Origin: Aureibaculum marinum
Lineage (GTDB): Bacteria; Bacteroidota; Bacteroidia; Flavobacteriales; Flavobacteriaceae
Assembly (NCBI RefSeq): GCF_003813905.1
Contig: NZ_RPFJ01000040.1
Span: 20,645-84,644 of the forward strand
Reading direction: 5' to 3'
Length of the DNA: 64,000 bases
In this document: positions 18,289 to 27,546 of the stretch, one piece after another
Layout of the letters: each line of letters opens with the position of its first letter
Numbering within the stretch: position 1 is the first letter of the stretch
Notes under the pieces: model-generated
What the model was told of the DNA's origin: nothing
What the model saw: only the letters and a program-made list of their open reading frames with translations
Databases searched by the model: none
Position numbers and translations under genes: made by a program

Positions 18289-19164
18289 ATGAGTGTTTTA
18301 GTAAATAAAGATTCGAAAATAATTGTCCAAGGTTTTACAGGTAGTGAAGGTACTTTCCACGCTACTCAAATGATTGAATATGGTACCAATGTCGTTGGTG
18401 GTGTAACGCCTGGAAAAGGAGGTCAAAAACATTTAGATAGACCTGTTTTTAATACGGTTGCAGAAGCTGTTGAAAAAGCAAAAGCAGATACAAGTATTAT
18501 ATTTGTACCACCAGCATTTGCTGCAGATGCAATTATGGAAGCTGCTGAAGCTGGAATTAAAGTGATTATATGTATCACAGAAGGTATTCCGGTTGCTGAT
18601 ATGGTAAAAGTAAAATCTTATATTTCGGATAGAGATTGTAGATTAATTGGCCCTAACTGTCCAGGTGTAATAACACCAGGAGAAGCTAAAGTTGGTATTA
18701 TGCCAGGTTTTGTTTTCAAAAAGGGGAAAGTTGGTATTATTTCTAAATCAGGTACATTAACGTATGAAGCTGCTGATCAAGTTGTAAAACAAGGATTAGG
18801 TATTACTACAGCTATTGGTATTGGTGGAGACCCAATTATTGGAACTACTACTAAAGAAGCTGTAGAATTATTAATGAATGATGATGAAACTGAATGTATC
18901 GTAATGATTGGTGAAATAGGTGGTCAGTTAGAGGCTGATGCGGCTAGATGGATAAAAGCAGATGGAAATAGAAAACCTGTAGTTGGTTTTATTGCTGGAC
19001 AAACAGCTCCAAAAGGAAGAACTATGGGACATGCAGGTGCTATTGTTGGAGGAAGTGATGATACTGCACAAGCAAAAATGAAAATATTAGCAGAAAATGG
19101 AATTCATGTGGTGGATTCTCCAGCAGAAATAGGACTTAAAGTTGCAGAAGTTTTAGGAAAATAG
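18289..19164 (+). CDS. sucD: Succinate--CoA ligase, alpha subunit
   Basis: SucD is the CoA-binding and phosphohistidine subunit of the TCA-cycle enzyme making succinate and ATP or GTP. The 291-residue protein starts [20 protein letters not shown], has [12 protein letters not shown], and carries the phosphorylated His in [11 protein letters not shown]. The beta subunit gene sucC is not adjacent, a separation that is not unusual in flavobacteria. A canonical intrinsic terminator follows 38 bp after the stop. Confidence 0.97.
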   Translation: MSVLVNKDSKIIVQGFTGSEGTFHATQMIEYGTNVVGGVTPGKGGQKHLDRPVFNTVAEAVEKAKADTSIIFVPPAFAADAIMEAAEAGIKVIICITEGIPVADMVKVKSYISDRDCRLIGPNCPGVITPGEAKVGIMPGFVFKKGKVGIISKSGTLTYEAADQVVKQGLGITTAIGIGGDPIIGTTTKEAVELLMNDDETECIVMIGEIGGQLEADAARWIKADGNRKPVVGFIAGQTAPKGRTMGHAGAIVGGSDDTAQAKMKILAENGIHVVDSPAEIGLKVAEVLGK

Positions 19165-19202
19165 ATTTTTTTAGATTATATAGTATTAGTTTAACTAGAA
19201 AG

Positions 19203-19235
19203 AAGCCTGTTTAAAACTTTAAACAGGCTTTTTTT
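19203..19235 (+). terminator. Intrinsic terminator of sucD
   Basis: A 13-bp perfect stem with core GCCTGTTTAAA/TTTAAACAGGC is followed by a run of seven T. The two arms are only 2 bases apart, so the inner A-T pairs probably open to form the loop. Confidence 0.9.
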
Positions 19236-19336
19236 ATTTTGAAGAAATTATTTTTAGTAATAGAAGTTCTAATTATAGAAACCAGTATCTAAGAGATTAG
19301 ATGGTGGTTTTTTTATTTCAAGCTAAACAAATTCCT

Positions 19337-19344
19337 TATATTTG
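19337..19344 (+). promoter_or_regulatory. Promoter -7 element for fabG
   Basis: TATATTTG matches TAnnTTTG, 20 bases before the fabG ATG at 19365. Confidence 0.55.
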
Positions 19345-19364
19345 GCTATTAAAAATTTTATTAA

Positions 19365-20111
19365 ATGAAACTACTAGAAAATAAAACCACATTAATAACA
19401 GGAGCATCTAGAGGAATTGGTAAAGGAATTGCAGAAGTATTTGCAAAACAAGGTTCTAATATTGCATTTACCTACAATGCATCAGCAGAAGCGGCTAATG
19501 CATTAGAGAAAGAATTGCAATCTTATGGAGTAAAAGTAAAAGGTTTTCAGTCCAATGCAGCAGATTTTAAAGCTGCACAACAATTAGCTGCTGATGTTAT
19601 TAATGAATTTGGAGCTATAGACGTACTAATAAATAATGCTGGAATTACAAAAGACAATCTATTATTGCGTATTTCAGAAGAAGATTTTGATAAAGTAATA
19701 GAAGTCAATTTAAAATCGGTTTTTAATCTTACCAAAGCAGTTATAAAACCTATGATGAAACAACGTTCGGGCTCTATTATAAATATGAGTTCAGTAGTAG
19801 GGGTAAAAGGAAATGCAGGACAAGCTAATTATGCCGCCTCAAAAGCAGGAATATTAGGGTTTACAAAGTCTGTAGCTTTAGAATTGGGGTCTAGAAATAT
19901 TCGTTGTAATGCTATAGCTCCTGGATTTATAGAAACAGAAATGACTGGTGCTTTACCAGAAGAAACGGTAAATGAATGGCGTAGTGCTATACCATTAAAA
20001 CGAGGAGGAACTCCTGAAGATATTGCAAATGCTTGTGTGTTTTTAGCTTCTGACATGGCAACCTACATTACAGGTCAAACAATTAATGTAGATGGAGGTA
20101 TGCTAACCTAA
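19365..20111 (+). CDS. fabG: 3-oxoacyl-ACP reductase
   Basis: FabG reduces 3-oxoacyl-ACP with NADPH in fatty acid elongation. This 248-residue classical SDR has the TGASRGIG cofactor motif, NNAG, the catalytic Ser in NMSSVVG, YAASK with Tyr and Lys, and the FabG-like C-terminus GQTINVDGGM. Specificity for ACP is inferred from overall similarity to FabG. It stands as a single gene with its own promoter. Confidence 0.93.
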   Translation: MKLLENKTTLITGASRGIGKGIAEVFAKQGSNIAFTYNASAEAANALEKELQSYGVKVKGFQSNAADFKAAQQLAADVINEFGAIDVLINNAGITKDNLLLRISEEDFDKVIEVNLKSVFNLTKAVIKPMMKQRSGSIINMSSVVGVKGNAGQANYAASKAGILGFTKSVALELGSRNIRCNAIAPGFIETEMTGALPEETVNEWRSAIPLKRGGTPEDIANACVFLASDMATYITGQTINVDGGMLT

Positions 20112-20183
20112 ATTTCAGTTGCTAATTGATGGTTTATAAATCAATACTATTATTATCTATTAATTTTAACTTAATAAACACAA

Positions 20184-22211
20184 TTGTCTTCAACTGTAAT
20201 TTTACTAATCGTAGTAGCTGCCATCATCGCTTTGCTGATGGCTTTTTTTCAGTATTATTATAAAAGTAAAGACCGTAGTAAAACGAATATTTTATTGTTC
20301 TTTTTGCGATTTTTATCAATTTTTTCATTGTTAGTTTTAATAATAAACCCAAAAATTGAATCGAATAAAATTGAAAATGTTCGTCCTGTTTTAAATGTAT
20401 TGGTAGATAATTCTGCTTCAATAGCTTATGCCAATGAGCAAGATAAAGTTTCTAATTTTGTTACTAACCTAAAGGTGAATTCAGCTCTTAATCAGAAATT
20501 TGACATCAATTATTATACCTTTTCAGATCGTCTTTCTGTACAAGATACACTTGCCTTTAATGCTCATAAAACTACTATTATTACCCCCCTTCAAGAGCTT
20601 CAAGAACTCTATAAAGACAGAATGGCTCCAACACTTTTAATAACAGATGGTAATCAAACACAAGGGGTAAGTTATGCATACTATAAAGCTAAAAACCCTA
20701 TTTATTCTGTGGTAGTGGGAGATACATTGCAATACGACGATTTAAAAATTAGTCAAATAAATGTAAATTCATATACCAATTTAAATAATAACTTTCCTGT
20801 TGAAATTTTTATTCAGTATAAAGGAAAGGAAAGTATCAATAAAAGCATTTCTGTAACTCAAAATAATACAGTAGTATTTAAAAAGAACCTCACTTTTAGT
20901 AGAGAAAAATTATCTCAAAGAATTCAATTTAATTTAAAGGCTCATGCTATTGGAATACAAAATTATCATGTGCAGGTTGCTTCACTTGAAAATGAGAAAA
21001 ACACTATAAATAATTCCAAAAGTTTTAGTATAGAAGTTGTTGATGAGCAAGCAAAAATTTTAATTTTAAGTGCAGTTAATCATCCAGATATTGGAATGAT
21101 ACGTAGATCTATTTTCTCTAATAAACAACATAAAGTAGAACTACACAATGATTTAAATAAAAAGTATCAATATAAAGATTATCAGTTGGTTATATTATAT
21201 CAGCCAACAAGTGAGTTTGCTAAAATTTTTGAAGATATAGAGTTAGAACAAGCGAATGTTTTTATTATTACAGGACCTAAAACAGATTGGAGATTTTTAA
21301 ATAAAGCTCAACCATTTTTTACTAAAAAAGCGATATCTAAAAAAGAAAGTTATTTTCCTGTATACAACCCTGATTTTAATGAGTTTATTACTGAAGACAT
21401 TCAATTTTCTGAGTTTACACCGTTAACAGGATATTTTGGAGAACTGGTATTCAATGTTCCTTTTAAAACCGTATTGTATCAACGCGTTTTAAGTTTTGAA
21501 ACAAAAAATCCGTTGTTAGCAACCTTTACATTAGACAATCGGAGAGGAGCACTTTTATCTGGTAGCGATAGTTGGAAATGGAGAATGCAAAGTAAAGTTA
21601 CACAAAATACTTTTCAGCAATTTGATCAGTTTTTTAATAAACTGATTCAATATTTATCTTCAACAAAAAAGTATGACCGTTTAGAAGTTGAGTACAATCC
21701 TTTTGTTTATGCTAATGAAAATGTAATTATTAAAGCACAATATTTTGATGCCAATTATGTGTTTGATACAAATGCTAGCTTAACATTGTCATTAACTAAT
21801 AAAACAACAAAAGAACAGTCAATATTTCCGTTTACCTTAAAAAATAATTATTACGAAGTGGTTTATTCTGATTTAGAGGCTGGTGATTATAGTTTTTCAG
21901 TTCAAACGAAAGACAAAAGCATTAGAAAATATGGAAGTTTTTCGGTGTTAACCTATGATGTTGAACAACAATTAGCAACTGCTAATGTGAAAGATTTGAA
22001 ATTATTAGCAAAAGCTTCTGGAGGTATTTCTACTGCTATTGACAACACTGAACCATTAATTACCCAATTAATTGAAGATAATCAATACCGCATTATTCAG
22101 ACAAGTAAACGACATTTACAAGCATTAATAGATTGGCAATGGTTGTTAGCATTAACGTTGTTTTTGTTGACACTAGAGTGGTTTATAAGAAAATATTATG
22201 GTAAAATCTAG
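20184..22211 (+). CDS. vWA-like membrane protein
   Basis: The 675-residue protein has two N-terminal membrane helices (about 4-24 and 37-57), then a vWA-type domain with the metal-site motif DNSAS and ITDGNQT, a middle region of immunoglobulin-like strands, a segment resembling a class I amidotransferase fold (KILILSAVNHPDIG), and a C-terminal helix (WQWLLALTLFLLTLEWFI). It resembles membrane vWA proteins of unknown function found throughout Bacteroidetes. The first codon must be TTG at 20184: an in-frame stop lies 9 bases upstream and the next Met would cut into the first helix. Function unknown. Confidence 0.8.
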   Translation: MSSTVILLIVVAAIIALLMAFFQYYYKSKDRSKTNILLFFLRFLSIFSLLVLIINPKIESNKIENVRPVLNVLVDNSASIAYANEQDKVSNFVTNLKVNSALNQKFDINYYTFSDRLSVQDTLAFNAHKTTIITPLQELQELYKDRMAPTLLITDGNQTQGVSYAYYKAKNPIYSVVVGDTLQYDDLKISQINVNSYTNLNNNFPVEIFIQYKGKESINKSISVTQNNTVVFKKNLTFSREKLSQRIQFNLKAHAIGIQNYHVQVASLENEKNTINNSKSFSIEVVDEQAKILILSAVNHPDIGMIRRSIFSNKQHKVELHNDLNKKYQYKDYQLVILYQPTSEFAKIFEDIELEQANVFIITGPKTDWRFLNKAQPFFTKKAISKKESYFPVYNPDFNEFITEDIQFSEFTPLTGYFGELVFNVPFKTVLYQRVLSFETKNPLLATFTLDNRRGALLSGSDSWKWRMQSKVTQNTFQQFDQFFNKLIQYLSSTKKYDRLEVEYNPFVYANENVIIKAQYFDANYVFDTNASLTLSLTNKTTKEQSIFPFTLKNNYYEVVYSDLEAGDYSFSVQTKDKSIRKYGSFSVLTYDVEQQLATANVKDLKLLAKASGGISTAIDNTEPLITQLIEDNQYRIIQTSKRHLQALIDWQWLLALTLFLLTLEWFIRKYYGKI

Positions 22212-22288
22212 TTATTTCATAGTTGATATTTTTATTTAAACTATTGCATCTATTTGCAATAAGTTACGTATTACTATAATTAGACATC

Positions 22289-23179
22289 ATGGCACACAAT
22301 CATTCACATCACCACAGTACAGGCAATATAAAAGTCGCCTTTTTTTTAAACTTATTTTTTACCATTATAGAGCTAATAGGAGGGCTTTATACCAATAGTT
22401 TGGCAATTATGTCAGATGCTTTACACGATTTAGGAGATAGTTTAAGTTTAGGATTATCTTGGTATTTTCAGAAATTATCAAATAAAGGGGCAACAAAAAA
22501 CTACTCATACGGATACCGAAGATTTTCTTTATTAGGAGCAATTATAAATTCAATAATTTTAGTAGTAGGTTCTATTTTTATAATTAAGGAAGCTATTCCA
22601 GGATTATTAAATCCACATCAGGCAGATGCTAAAGGGATGATGTGGTTGGCAATTTTAGGAGTACTTGTAAATGGAGCTGCTGTGTTTAAACTAAAACAGG
22701 GTACTTCAATGAATGAACGTGTTGTATCACTACATTTAATGGAAGACGTTTTAGGTTGGTTAGCTGTTTTAATTGCTAGTATTGTAATGCAATTTTGGAA
22801 TGTGCCTATTTTAGACCCTATTTTATCGCTTTTAATTGCCGCTTTTATTTTATTTAATGTCTTTAAGAATATTAGAGAAACATTACGAATAATTTTACAA
22901 GGTATTCCTAAAGAAATATCGGTTGATGCTATTCGTAAAGAAATGAAAAGTTTACCTGAAATAGAGGAAATACATGATTGTCATGTTTGGAGTTTGGATG
23001 GTGAATATAATTTAGCAACTGTACATGTTTCACTTAAAAAATCGTCAGTACTTATAAATGATATTGTTGAGATAAAACAACAACTACGAAAGTTACTTCA
23101 TGATCATTTTGATATAGAACATGTAACCCTAGAAATAGAATCTTGTAATGAAGATTGTGAATATAAAGATGGTTGTTAA
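22289..23179 (+). CDS. Cation diffusion facilitator (Zn2+/Cd2+/Co2+ efflux)
   Basis: The 296-residue protein has a His-rich start (HNHSHHH), six predicted membrane helices, and the transport-site motif SDALHDLGDS in helix 2 with the matching site in the fifth helix (PILDPILSLL). The C-terminal cytoplasmic domain has HVWSLDGEYNLATVHV and ends in a Cys-rich tail (ESCNEDCEYKDGC). It most likely exports zinc in exchange for protons. A 6-bp inverted repeat ATTGCA-N6-TGCAAT lies 30 bp before the ATG and could be an operator. Confidence 0.92.
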   Translation: MAHNHSHHHSTGNIKVAFFLNLFFTIIELIGGLYTNSLAIMSDALHDLGDSLSLGLSWYFQKLSNKGATKNYSYGYRRFSLLGAIINSIILVVGSIFIIKEAIPGLLNPHQADAKGMMWLAILGVLVNGAAVFKLKQGTSMNERVVSLHLMEDVLGWLAVLIASIVMQFWNVPILDPILSLLIAAFILFNVFKNIRETLRIILQGIPKEISVDAIRKEMKSLPEIEEIHDCHVWSLDGEYNLATVHVSLKKSSVLINDIVEIKQQLRKLLHDHFDIEHVTLEIESCNEDCEYKDGC

Positions 23180-23207
23180 AGGTACAGCATATATGATATT
23201 TTAATCG

Positions 23208-23215
23208 TAAATTTG
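23208..23215 (+). promoter_or_regulatory. Promoter -7 element for the SPFH gene
   Basis: TAAATTTG matches TAnnTTTG 24 bases before the ATG at 23240. Confidence 0.5.
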
Positions 23216-23239
23216 TAGTTAACACTAATACCAATTAAT

Positions 23240-24067
23240 ATGAGTAGCAACCAATTACAATTACCGAAGGCAGTCTTGCCAATTTTATTTTTAATAATAA
23301 TATTTATTGTTTTTTTTTCTAAAGCTTTTGTAACTATTGACGCTGGTGAAGCGGGGGTATTATGGAAACGCTTTGGAGGAGGTGTAGTAACCGATGAACC
23401 TGCAATGGGCGAAGGGTTTCATATTGTAGCTCCATGGAATAAAGTGTATGTTTATGAAATTAGAAGACAAGAAGCATTTGAAAAAATGAAAGTTTTATCT
23501 TCTAACGGATTAGATATTTTATTAGAAACTTCTATCTGGTATCAACCAGAAGTGCCTGAATTAGGAAAATTGCACCAACAAATTGGAACTGATTATTTAA
23601 ATAGAATTTTATTACCTACAATTCGTTCTGCTGCAAGAAGTGTTGTTGGTAGATATACTCCAGAACAGTTGTATTCTAGTAAAAGAGATGCTATACAGAC
23701 TGAAATTTATGAAGAAAGTAAAAAAATAATCGACGATCAACATATTTTACTAAATGAAATTTTAGTAAGAGATGTTACATTACCAACTTCTATTAAAGAT
23801 GCTATAGAGCGAAAATTAAGACAAGAACAAGAGTCTTTAGAATATGAATTTAGATTAGAAAAAGCTGATAAAGAAGCTCAACGTCAAATTATTGAAGCTC
23901 AAGGTAAAGCAGATGCTAATAGAATTTTAAGTGCATCTTTAACCGATAAAATATTACAAGATAAAGGTATTGAGGCTACATTAGAATTGTCTAATTCACC
24001 TAATGCAAAAGTAGTTATTGTTGGAAGTAGTAAAGATGGATTGCCTCTTATTTTAGGAAACAATTGA
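23240..24067 (+). CDS. Prohibitin/SPFH (band 7) family protein
   Basis: The 275-residue protein has one N-terminal membrane helix (about 12-30), the SPFH domain beginning VTIDAGEAGVLWKRFGG, and a coiled-coil rich in Glu/Lys (RKLRQEQESLEYEFRLEKADKE is within it; only part is quoted by region 190-235). The pattern is that of bacterial prohibitin homologues, which form large membrane ring assemblies and regulate membrane proteases such as FtsH. The exact role is unknown. Terminated by a bidirectional hairpin shared with the convergent gene. Confidence 0.9.
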   Translation: MSSNQLQLPKAVLPILFLIIIFIVFFSKAFVTIDAGEAGVLWKRFGGGVVTDEPAMGEGFHIVAPWNKVYVYEIRRQEAFEKMKVLSSNGLDILLETSIWYQPEVPELGKLHQQIGTDYLNRILLPTIRSAARSVVGRYTPEQLYSSKRDAIQTEIYEESKKIIDDQHILLNEILVRDVTLPTSIKDAIERKLRQEQESLEYEFRLEKADKEAQRQIIEAQGKADANRILSASLTDKILQDKGIEATLELSNSPNAKVVIVGSSKDGLPLILGNN

Positions 24068-24088
24068 TTTTAAATACGATATAATTTA

Positions 24089-24126
24089 TTATAAAAAAGG
24101 AGGTCAACAGACCTCCTTTTTTATAA
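24089..24126. terminator. Bidirectional intrinsic terminator
   Basis: A perfect 16-bp stem (core AAGGAGGT/ACCTCCTT) with a 6-base loop and A/T flanks on both sides lies between the convergent SPFH and carboxypeptidase-regulatory-like genes, and can serve both. Confidence 0.93.
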
Positions 24127-24134
24127 CTATATTT

Positions 24135-24974
24135 TTAATTTTTGTTTTCGTTGTTTACTCTAACTTTTTCTTTACTAACAGTACCTTCTTTTATAGCTTT
24201 ATAGTTTTCGTAACATTCTAAAACAGCCTCAATAATTTGTAAATCACTGGCTTTTTTAACAAAACTATCTGAATAATTACATTCCTTAAGTAAATCGTCC
24301 AATTCTTTTCTACTCATATCCATATAATCCATTAGAATTTCTCTACTGAATTTTTCTTCCATCATATCTCTGGAGTTGTCTTGCTCTTTAAGCTTTTTAA
24401 GTTTTTTAAGTTCTTTTGGTTTTTTACCAAATTTAGTATACCAAAAATCAACAGGATTAAATAATGCCGCACCAACTCCAGTATATTCTCTAGCTTTAGG
24501 TCTACCAATTTCATAAGTTTGAGGCAAGCCTTCAATATGAATTCTAGAGAATTTGTCCATAGGAACATTTTTAGCGTCAATCTCTAAAACTCCAATTAAG
24601 TTATGAACTTTTACTGTAACTTCTTCAATCTCTACAGTCTTTTCATGTATGGCAATTTCTAATTCATTACCTCTTAATAAGTCATTGGTAATTTTTAATT
24701 TTATTGATTGATAACCAATATACGAAATGTGTAAGGTGTCATTAGATTGTGCAGGAATTTCAAAATCACCATTGCTATTAGTAATGGTACCTTCTGCCGT
24801 ATTCATATTAAAAATATGAGCACTTTGTAAAGGCATTTTATCATTCACATCAATAATTCTTCCCTTTAAAATTTTAATAGAATCTTGATTTCTAGTAATG
24901 TCAGTCTCAGTTTGACCATGTACAACACTGAAACATAAAAAGAGAGCAAGTAAAGTGGGTATTAATTTTTGCAT
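24135..24974 (-). CDS. Secreted protein with carboxypeptidase-regulatory-like domain
   Basis: The 279-residue protein has a signal peptide (hydrophobic 4-17, cleavage after VHGQ region), then a carboxypeptidase-D-regulatory-like beta-sandwich at about 33-120 (LKGRIIDVNDKMPLQSAHIF, DTLHISYIGYQS) of the type that begins TonB-dependent receptors. Here no plug or barrel follows; the rest is a mixed segment and a Lys/Glu-rich helical C-terminus. Proteins of this shape are widespread in flavobacteria and probably periplasmic or outer-membrane associated. Function unknown. Confidence 0.8.
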   Translation of the reverse strand: MQKLIPTLLALFLCFSVVHGQTETDITRNQDSIKILKGRIIDVNDKMPLQSAHIFNMNTAEGTITNSNGDFEIPAQSNDTLHISYIGYQSIKLKITNDLLRGNELEIAIHEKTVEIEEVTVKVHNLIGVLEIDAKNVPMDKFSRIHIEGLPQTYEIGRPKAREYTGVGAALFNPVDFWYTKFGKKPKELKKLKKLKEQDNSRDMMEEKFSREILMDYMDMSRKELDDLLKECNYSDSFVKKASDLQIIEAVLECYENYKAIKEGTVSKEKVRVNNENKN

Positions 24975-25113
24975 ATGGCAATGATACTAATAATTCAGTA
25001 AAATTTTTGTTAAATGATTACAAAAAGAATACCAAATGATAAAAATATTAATTTATAATTTTCAAATTTCAAAAAAAATTATAAATAATTTGCCATTTTG
25101 AATTTGAAATATG

Positions 25114-25197
25114 TGCACATGACAGGACTTGAACCTGCACATCCTAGTGGATATTAGCCCCTCAAGCTAACGCGTCTACCAATTCCGCCACATGTGC
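25114..25197 (-). tRNA. tRNA-Leu (GAG)
   Basis: The minus strand folds into an 84-base class II tRNA: acceptor stem GCACATG/CATGTGC, discriminator A, D arm with GGTAGACGCG, anticodon stem TTAGC/GCTAA around loop TTGAGGG (anticodon GAG, reading CUU/CUC), a variable arm (TATCCACTAGGATG region), and T arm GCAGG-TTCAAGT-CCTG. The 3' CCA is not encoded. Confidence 0.95.
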
Positions 25198-25724
25198 AAA
25201 AATCAAAAAAAAGCCAAGCATAGACAGCTTAACTTTTTAAAATATTAGCAATAGATTAAACTAAAATGTTGGGGGTTAAAAGCAAATCTATTTTAGTAAT
25301 TTTATAAAGTTCACCAACTAAAAACTCACGGTTTATGAACCTTATTTTAATATAAACGATGTCAAAATAACTTAGATTGGCTGCAAATATAAACATTTTA
25401 GTTTTTTTAATTAAATTATAATTTCATGATATACTTTTGTAAAGTTAACTATTATTATTTTTTATTGATTAGATACATGACCTGACATATTGGCGTAAAT
25501 AAGAGTGAATTTTGTGAAATTTTTAAACGGAATATTTTTGTTGTATTTGTTACGTATAAAGGGCTACATCTTGTTTTTAAAAAGCTAGGTTATTAATTTA
25601 TAATATAATTTCTATATTTTAACCTTTGGCTTGATTTTAGATGCAATTTGAAAAATAAGTTAAATTAAAATAGTTGTTGCATAAAAATTATGTAAAGGGT
25701 ATTTTAAAAATTAAAGAATATAGA
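25198..25724. promoter_or_regulatory. Long intergenic region with promoters on both strands
   Basis: No protein-coding frame is convincing here. On the minus strand TATATTTG (25385-25392) points toward tRNA-Leu. On the plus strand a good two-part promoter, TTG at 25512-25514, an 18-base spacer and TATTTTTG at 25533-25540, points toward the FKBP gene and would give a leader of about 180 bases; a further TACTTTTG lies at 25433-25440. The long leader is unexplained. Confidence 0.5.
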
Positions 25725-26156
25725 ATGAGTCAAGTAAAAGAAAACAACACAGTAAAAGTAAATTACACTGGAAAATTAACCGACGGTCAGGTTTTTGACA
25801 CGTCAATAGGAAGAGAACCTTTACAAATTACATTAGGGCAAGGACAACTAATACCTGGTTTTGAAAAAGGATTGATTGATATGAAAGTCAATGAAAAGAA
25901 AACCATTACCATTGCTAAAGAAGAAGCATACGGAGATGTTATTGAAGAATTGATTCAAAAAGTTGAAAGAACACAATTGCCTCAAGATATTACACCTGAA
26001 GTAGGTATGGGCTTAGTTTCAAAAGCACCAGATGGTAGAGAAATGAATTTGCGTGTAGTTGAAGTTAGTGAAGATAGTATTGTTGTTGATGGAAATCATC
26101 CATTAGCTGGTAAAGATCTTATTTTTGAACTTGAAGTGTTAGAAATTTTAGAATAA
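25725..26156 (+). CDS. SlyD-like FKBP-type peptidyl-prolyl isomerase
   Basis: The protein begins MSQVKENNTVKVNYTGKLTDG and has the SlyD-type FKBP core, in which an insert-in-flap chaperone domain (residues ~70-125) interrupts the FKBP barrel: GQVFDTS, LGQGQLIPGFEKGLIDM, then HPLAGKDLIFELEVLE. It should catalyse proline isomerisation and act as a cytoplasmic folding helper. SlyD's long metal-binding His/Cys tail is absent, as in many short homologues. An upstream in-frame ATG-like start would add 17 basic residues without family support, so the ATG at 25725 (143 residues) is preferred. Confidence 0.92.
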   Translation: MSQVKENNTVKVNYTGKLTDGQVFDTSIGREPLQITLGQGQLIPGFEKGLIDMKVNEKKTITIAKEEAYGDVIEELIQKVERTQLPQDITPEVGMGLVSKAPDGREMNLRVVEVSEDSIVVDGNHPLAGKDLIFELEVLEILE

Positions 26157-26178
26157 CACATCTTGTAACCTTATAAAT

Positions 26179-26226
26179 ATCCTAACAGTTATTGTATTAT
26201 ATATCAATTTCTGTTAGGATTTTTTT
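26179..26226. terminator. Terminator between FKBP gene and SBF transporter
   Basis: ATCCTAACAG and CTGTTAGGAT form a 10-bp stem with a 22-base loop, followed by a T7 run on the plus strand. It terminates the FKBP transcript. Confidence 0.8.
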
Positions 26227-26238
26227 GTAAACATTTTA

Positions 26239-27204
26239 CTATTCTGTTAACCTTCCTTTTTTTGAGGCAATTACACTAATAATTAGTATTTGTATGGCAT
26301 GAAATAACATTAAGGGTAATAATAATAACCCTATAGAAGCCATATTGCCAAAAAGTATTTTAGAAAAAACAGTACCGTGTACTAAAGATTTTTTAGTTCC
26401 ACAAAATTGAGCTGTAATTTGATCTTCTTTATTAAAATGTAATTTTTTAGAAATAAAACCAGTCAAATAATATACTACACCAAATAAAATTAGCACTCCA
26501 ATAAAAAGTAATAGTAAATCTAAAAACGAAACGGTACTAAAAATATCATTATAAAAAGAATTGGCAAAGCTTTTATAAATAATTAATAAAATAATAGACT
26601 TATCAAACAGAGTTAGTTTACTGCTGTGTTTACGAGCAAATTCACCAAAATAACGTTGTAATAGTAAACCTAATATTACAGGTACAATAATTTGAATAAT
26701 AAGATTGCTATAAATTTCAATAAAATTAAAATCGGCAGTTGAGGTATTAATAAATAAGCCCATCCATAGCGGAGTAATAGCAATGCCAATAATACCTGAT
26801 ATGCTGGCATTAAAAATAGCTGCAGGCACATTACCTTTTGCCATAGATACCATTACCACCGAAGAAGATACAGTTGACGGTAACGCGGCTAAAAAAAAGA
26901 AGGCCAGCCAAATAAGTTCTTGTTCTTTATGTTGAAGTAATGGATGTACTAACAAAACTAGTAATGGAAACATTAAAAATGTTGAAGTTTGTACTAAAAC
27001 GTGCAATTTCCAATTGCTTAATCCGGTTTTTAATTTTTCAGGACTGAGTTTAAGTCCGTAGAAGAAAAAGATAAGTGAAATTCCAATAGAACTAATCAAG
27101 TTCATGGGAATATTACTATGTTCTGTTCCCCATAATGGAAAAAAATATGCAATTATAATAGTTGTAATAATTGCAAGTACAAATTTATTTATTTTAATGC
27201 TCAT
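26239..27204 (-). CDS. Bile acid:sodium symporter (SBF/YfeH-like) family transporter
   Basis: The 321-residue protein has about nine to ten hydrophobic helices. Segments ISLIFFFYGLKLSPEKL and FLAALPSTVSSSVVMVSMAKG are characteristic of the SBF-like branch (PF13593) of the BASS superfamily; the latter includes the crossover region that binds sodium in BASS transporters. The substrate is unknown; these proteins are annotated as putative sodium-dependent organic anion transporters. It is a single gene, upstream of which lies a long hairpin-containing spacer. Confidence 0.88.
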   Translation of the reverse strand: MSIKINKFVLAIITTIIIAYFFPLWGTEHSNIPMNLISSIGISLIFFFYGLKLSPEKLKTGLSNWKLHVLVQTSTFLMFPLLVLLVHPLLQHKEQELIWLAFFFLAALPSTVSSSVVMVSMAKGNVPAAIFNASISGIIGIAITPLWMGLFINTSTADFNFIEIYSNLIIQIIVPVILGLLLQRYFGEFARKHSSKLTLFDKSIILLIIYKSFANSFYNDIFSTVSFLDLLLLFIGVLILFGVVYYLTGFISKKLHFNKEDQITAQFCGTKKSLVHGTVFSKILFGNMASIGLLLLPLMLFHAIQILIISVIASKKGRLTE

Positions 27205-27276
27205 AAAAGGATTCTTTACCGTTGTAAACTATCTAATAAATGAGTAAAATTTATTTTATGTAGTGTTTTAAAAAAT

Positions 27277-27312
27277 AAAGAGGGTGTTGTCTTAAAAAAT
27301 AACACCCTCTTT
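27277..27312. terminator. Hairpin in the spacer upstream of the SBF gene
   Basis: A 12-bp stem (core GAGGGTGTT/AACACCCTC) with a 12-base loop and T-rich flank on the minus strand. It is the second hairpin downstream of tRNA-Lys on the minus strand and may be a back-up terminator insulating the SBF gene. Confidence 0.7.
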
Positions 27313-27499
27313 TCATTATTAATTTATAAATACAAAAACAATGGTTCGCAAATTTAATGAAATATGAAATAGTTGCAAAAGGAAATAACCAACAAAAAAC
27401 TATAAAAAGTAGTGATTGGAATAAAGGGATTTTATAAATTAAAATATAGAAATTAGAGTAGTGGAAGCTACTTTTTAAAGAGAAAAAAATATTATTTAA

Positions 27500-27532
27500 A
27501 AATAAAAAAGCCTATCAAAAAATGATAGGCTT
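27500..27532 (-). terminator. Intrinsic terminator of tRNA-Lys
   Basis: AAGCCTATCA/TGATAGGCTT forms a 10-bp stem with a 5-base loop, followed on the minus strand by a T-rich run (TTTTTATTTTT). It begins 15 bases after the tRNA 3' end. Confidence 0.88.
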
Positions 27533-27546
27533 AGCAATATTTGTTG

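Noticed and set aside
25674..25724. Longer N-terminus of the FKBP gene
   Set aside because: The extra 17 residues begin at a non-ATG codon and lack any FKBP or signal-peptide character; the family starts at the ATG at 25725.
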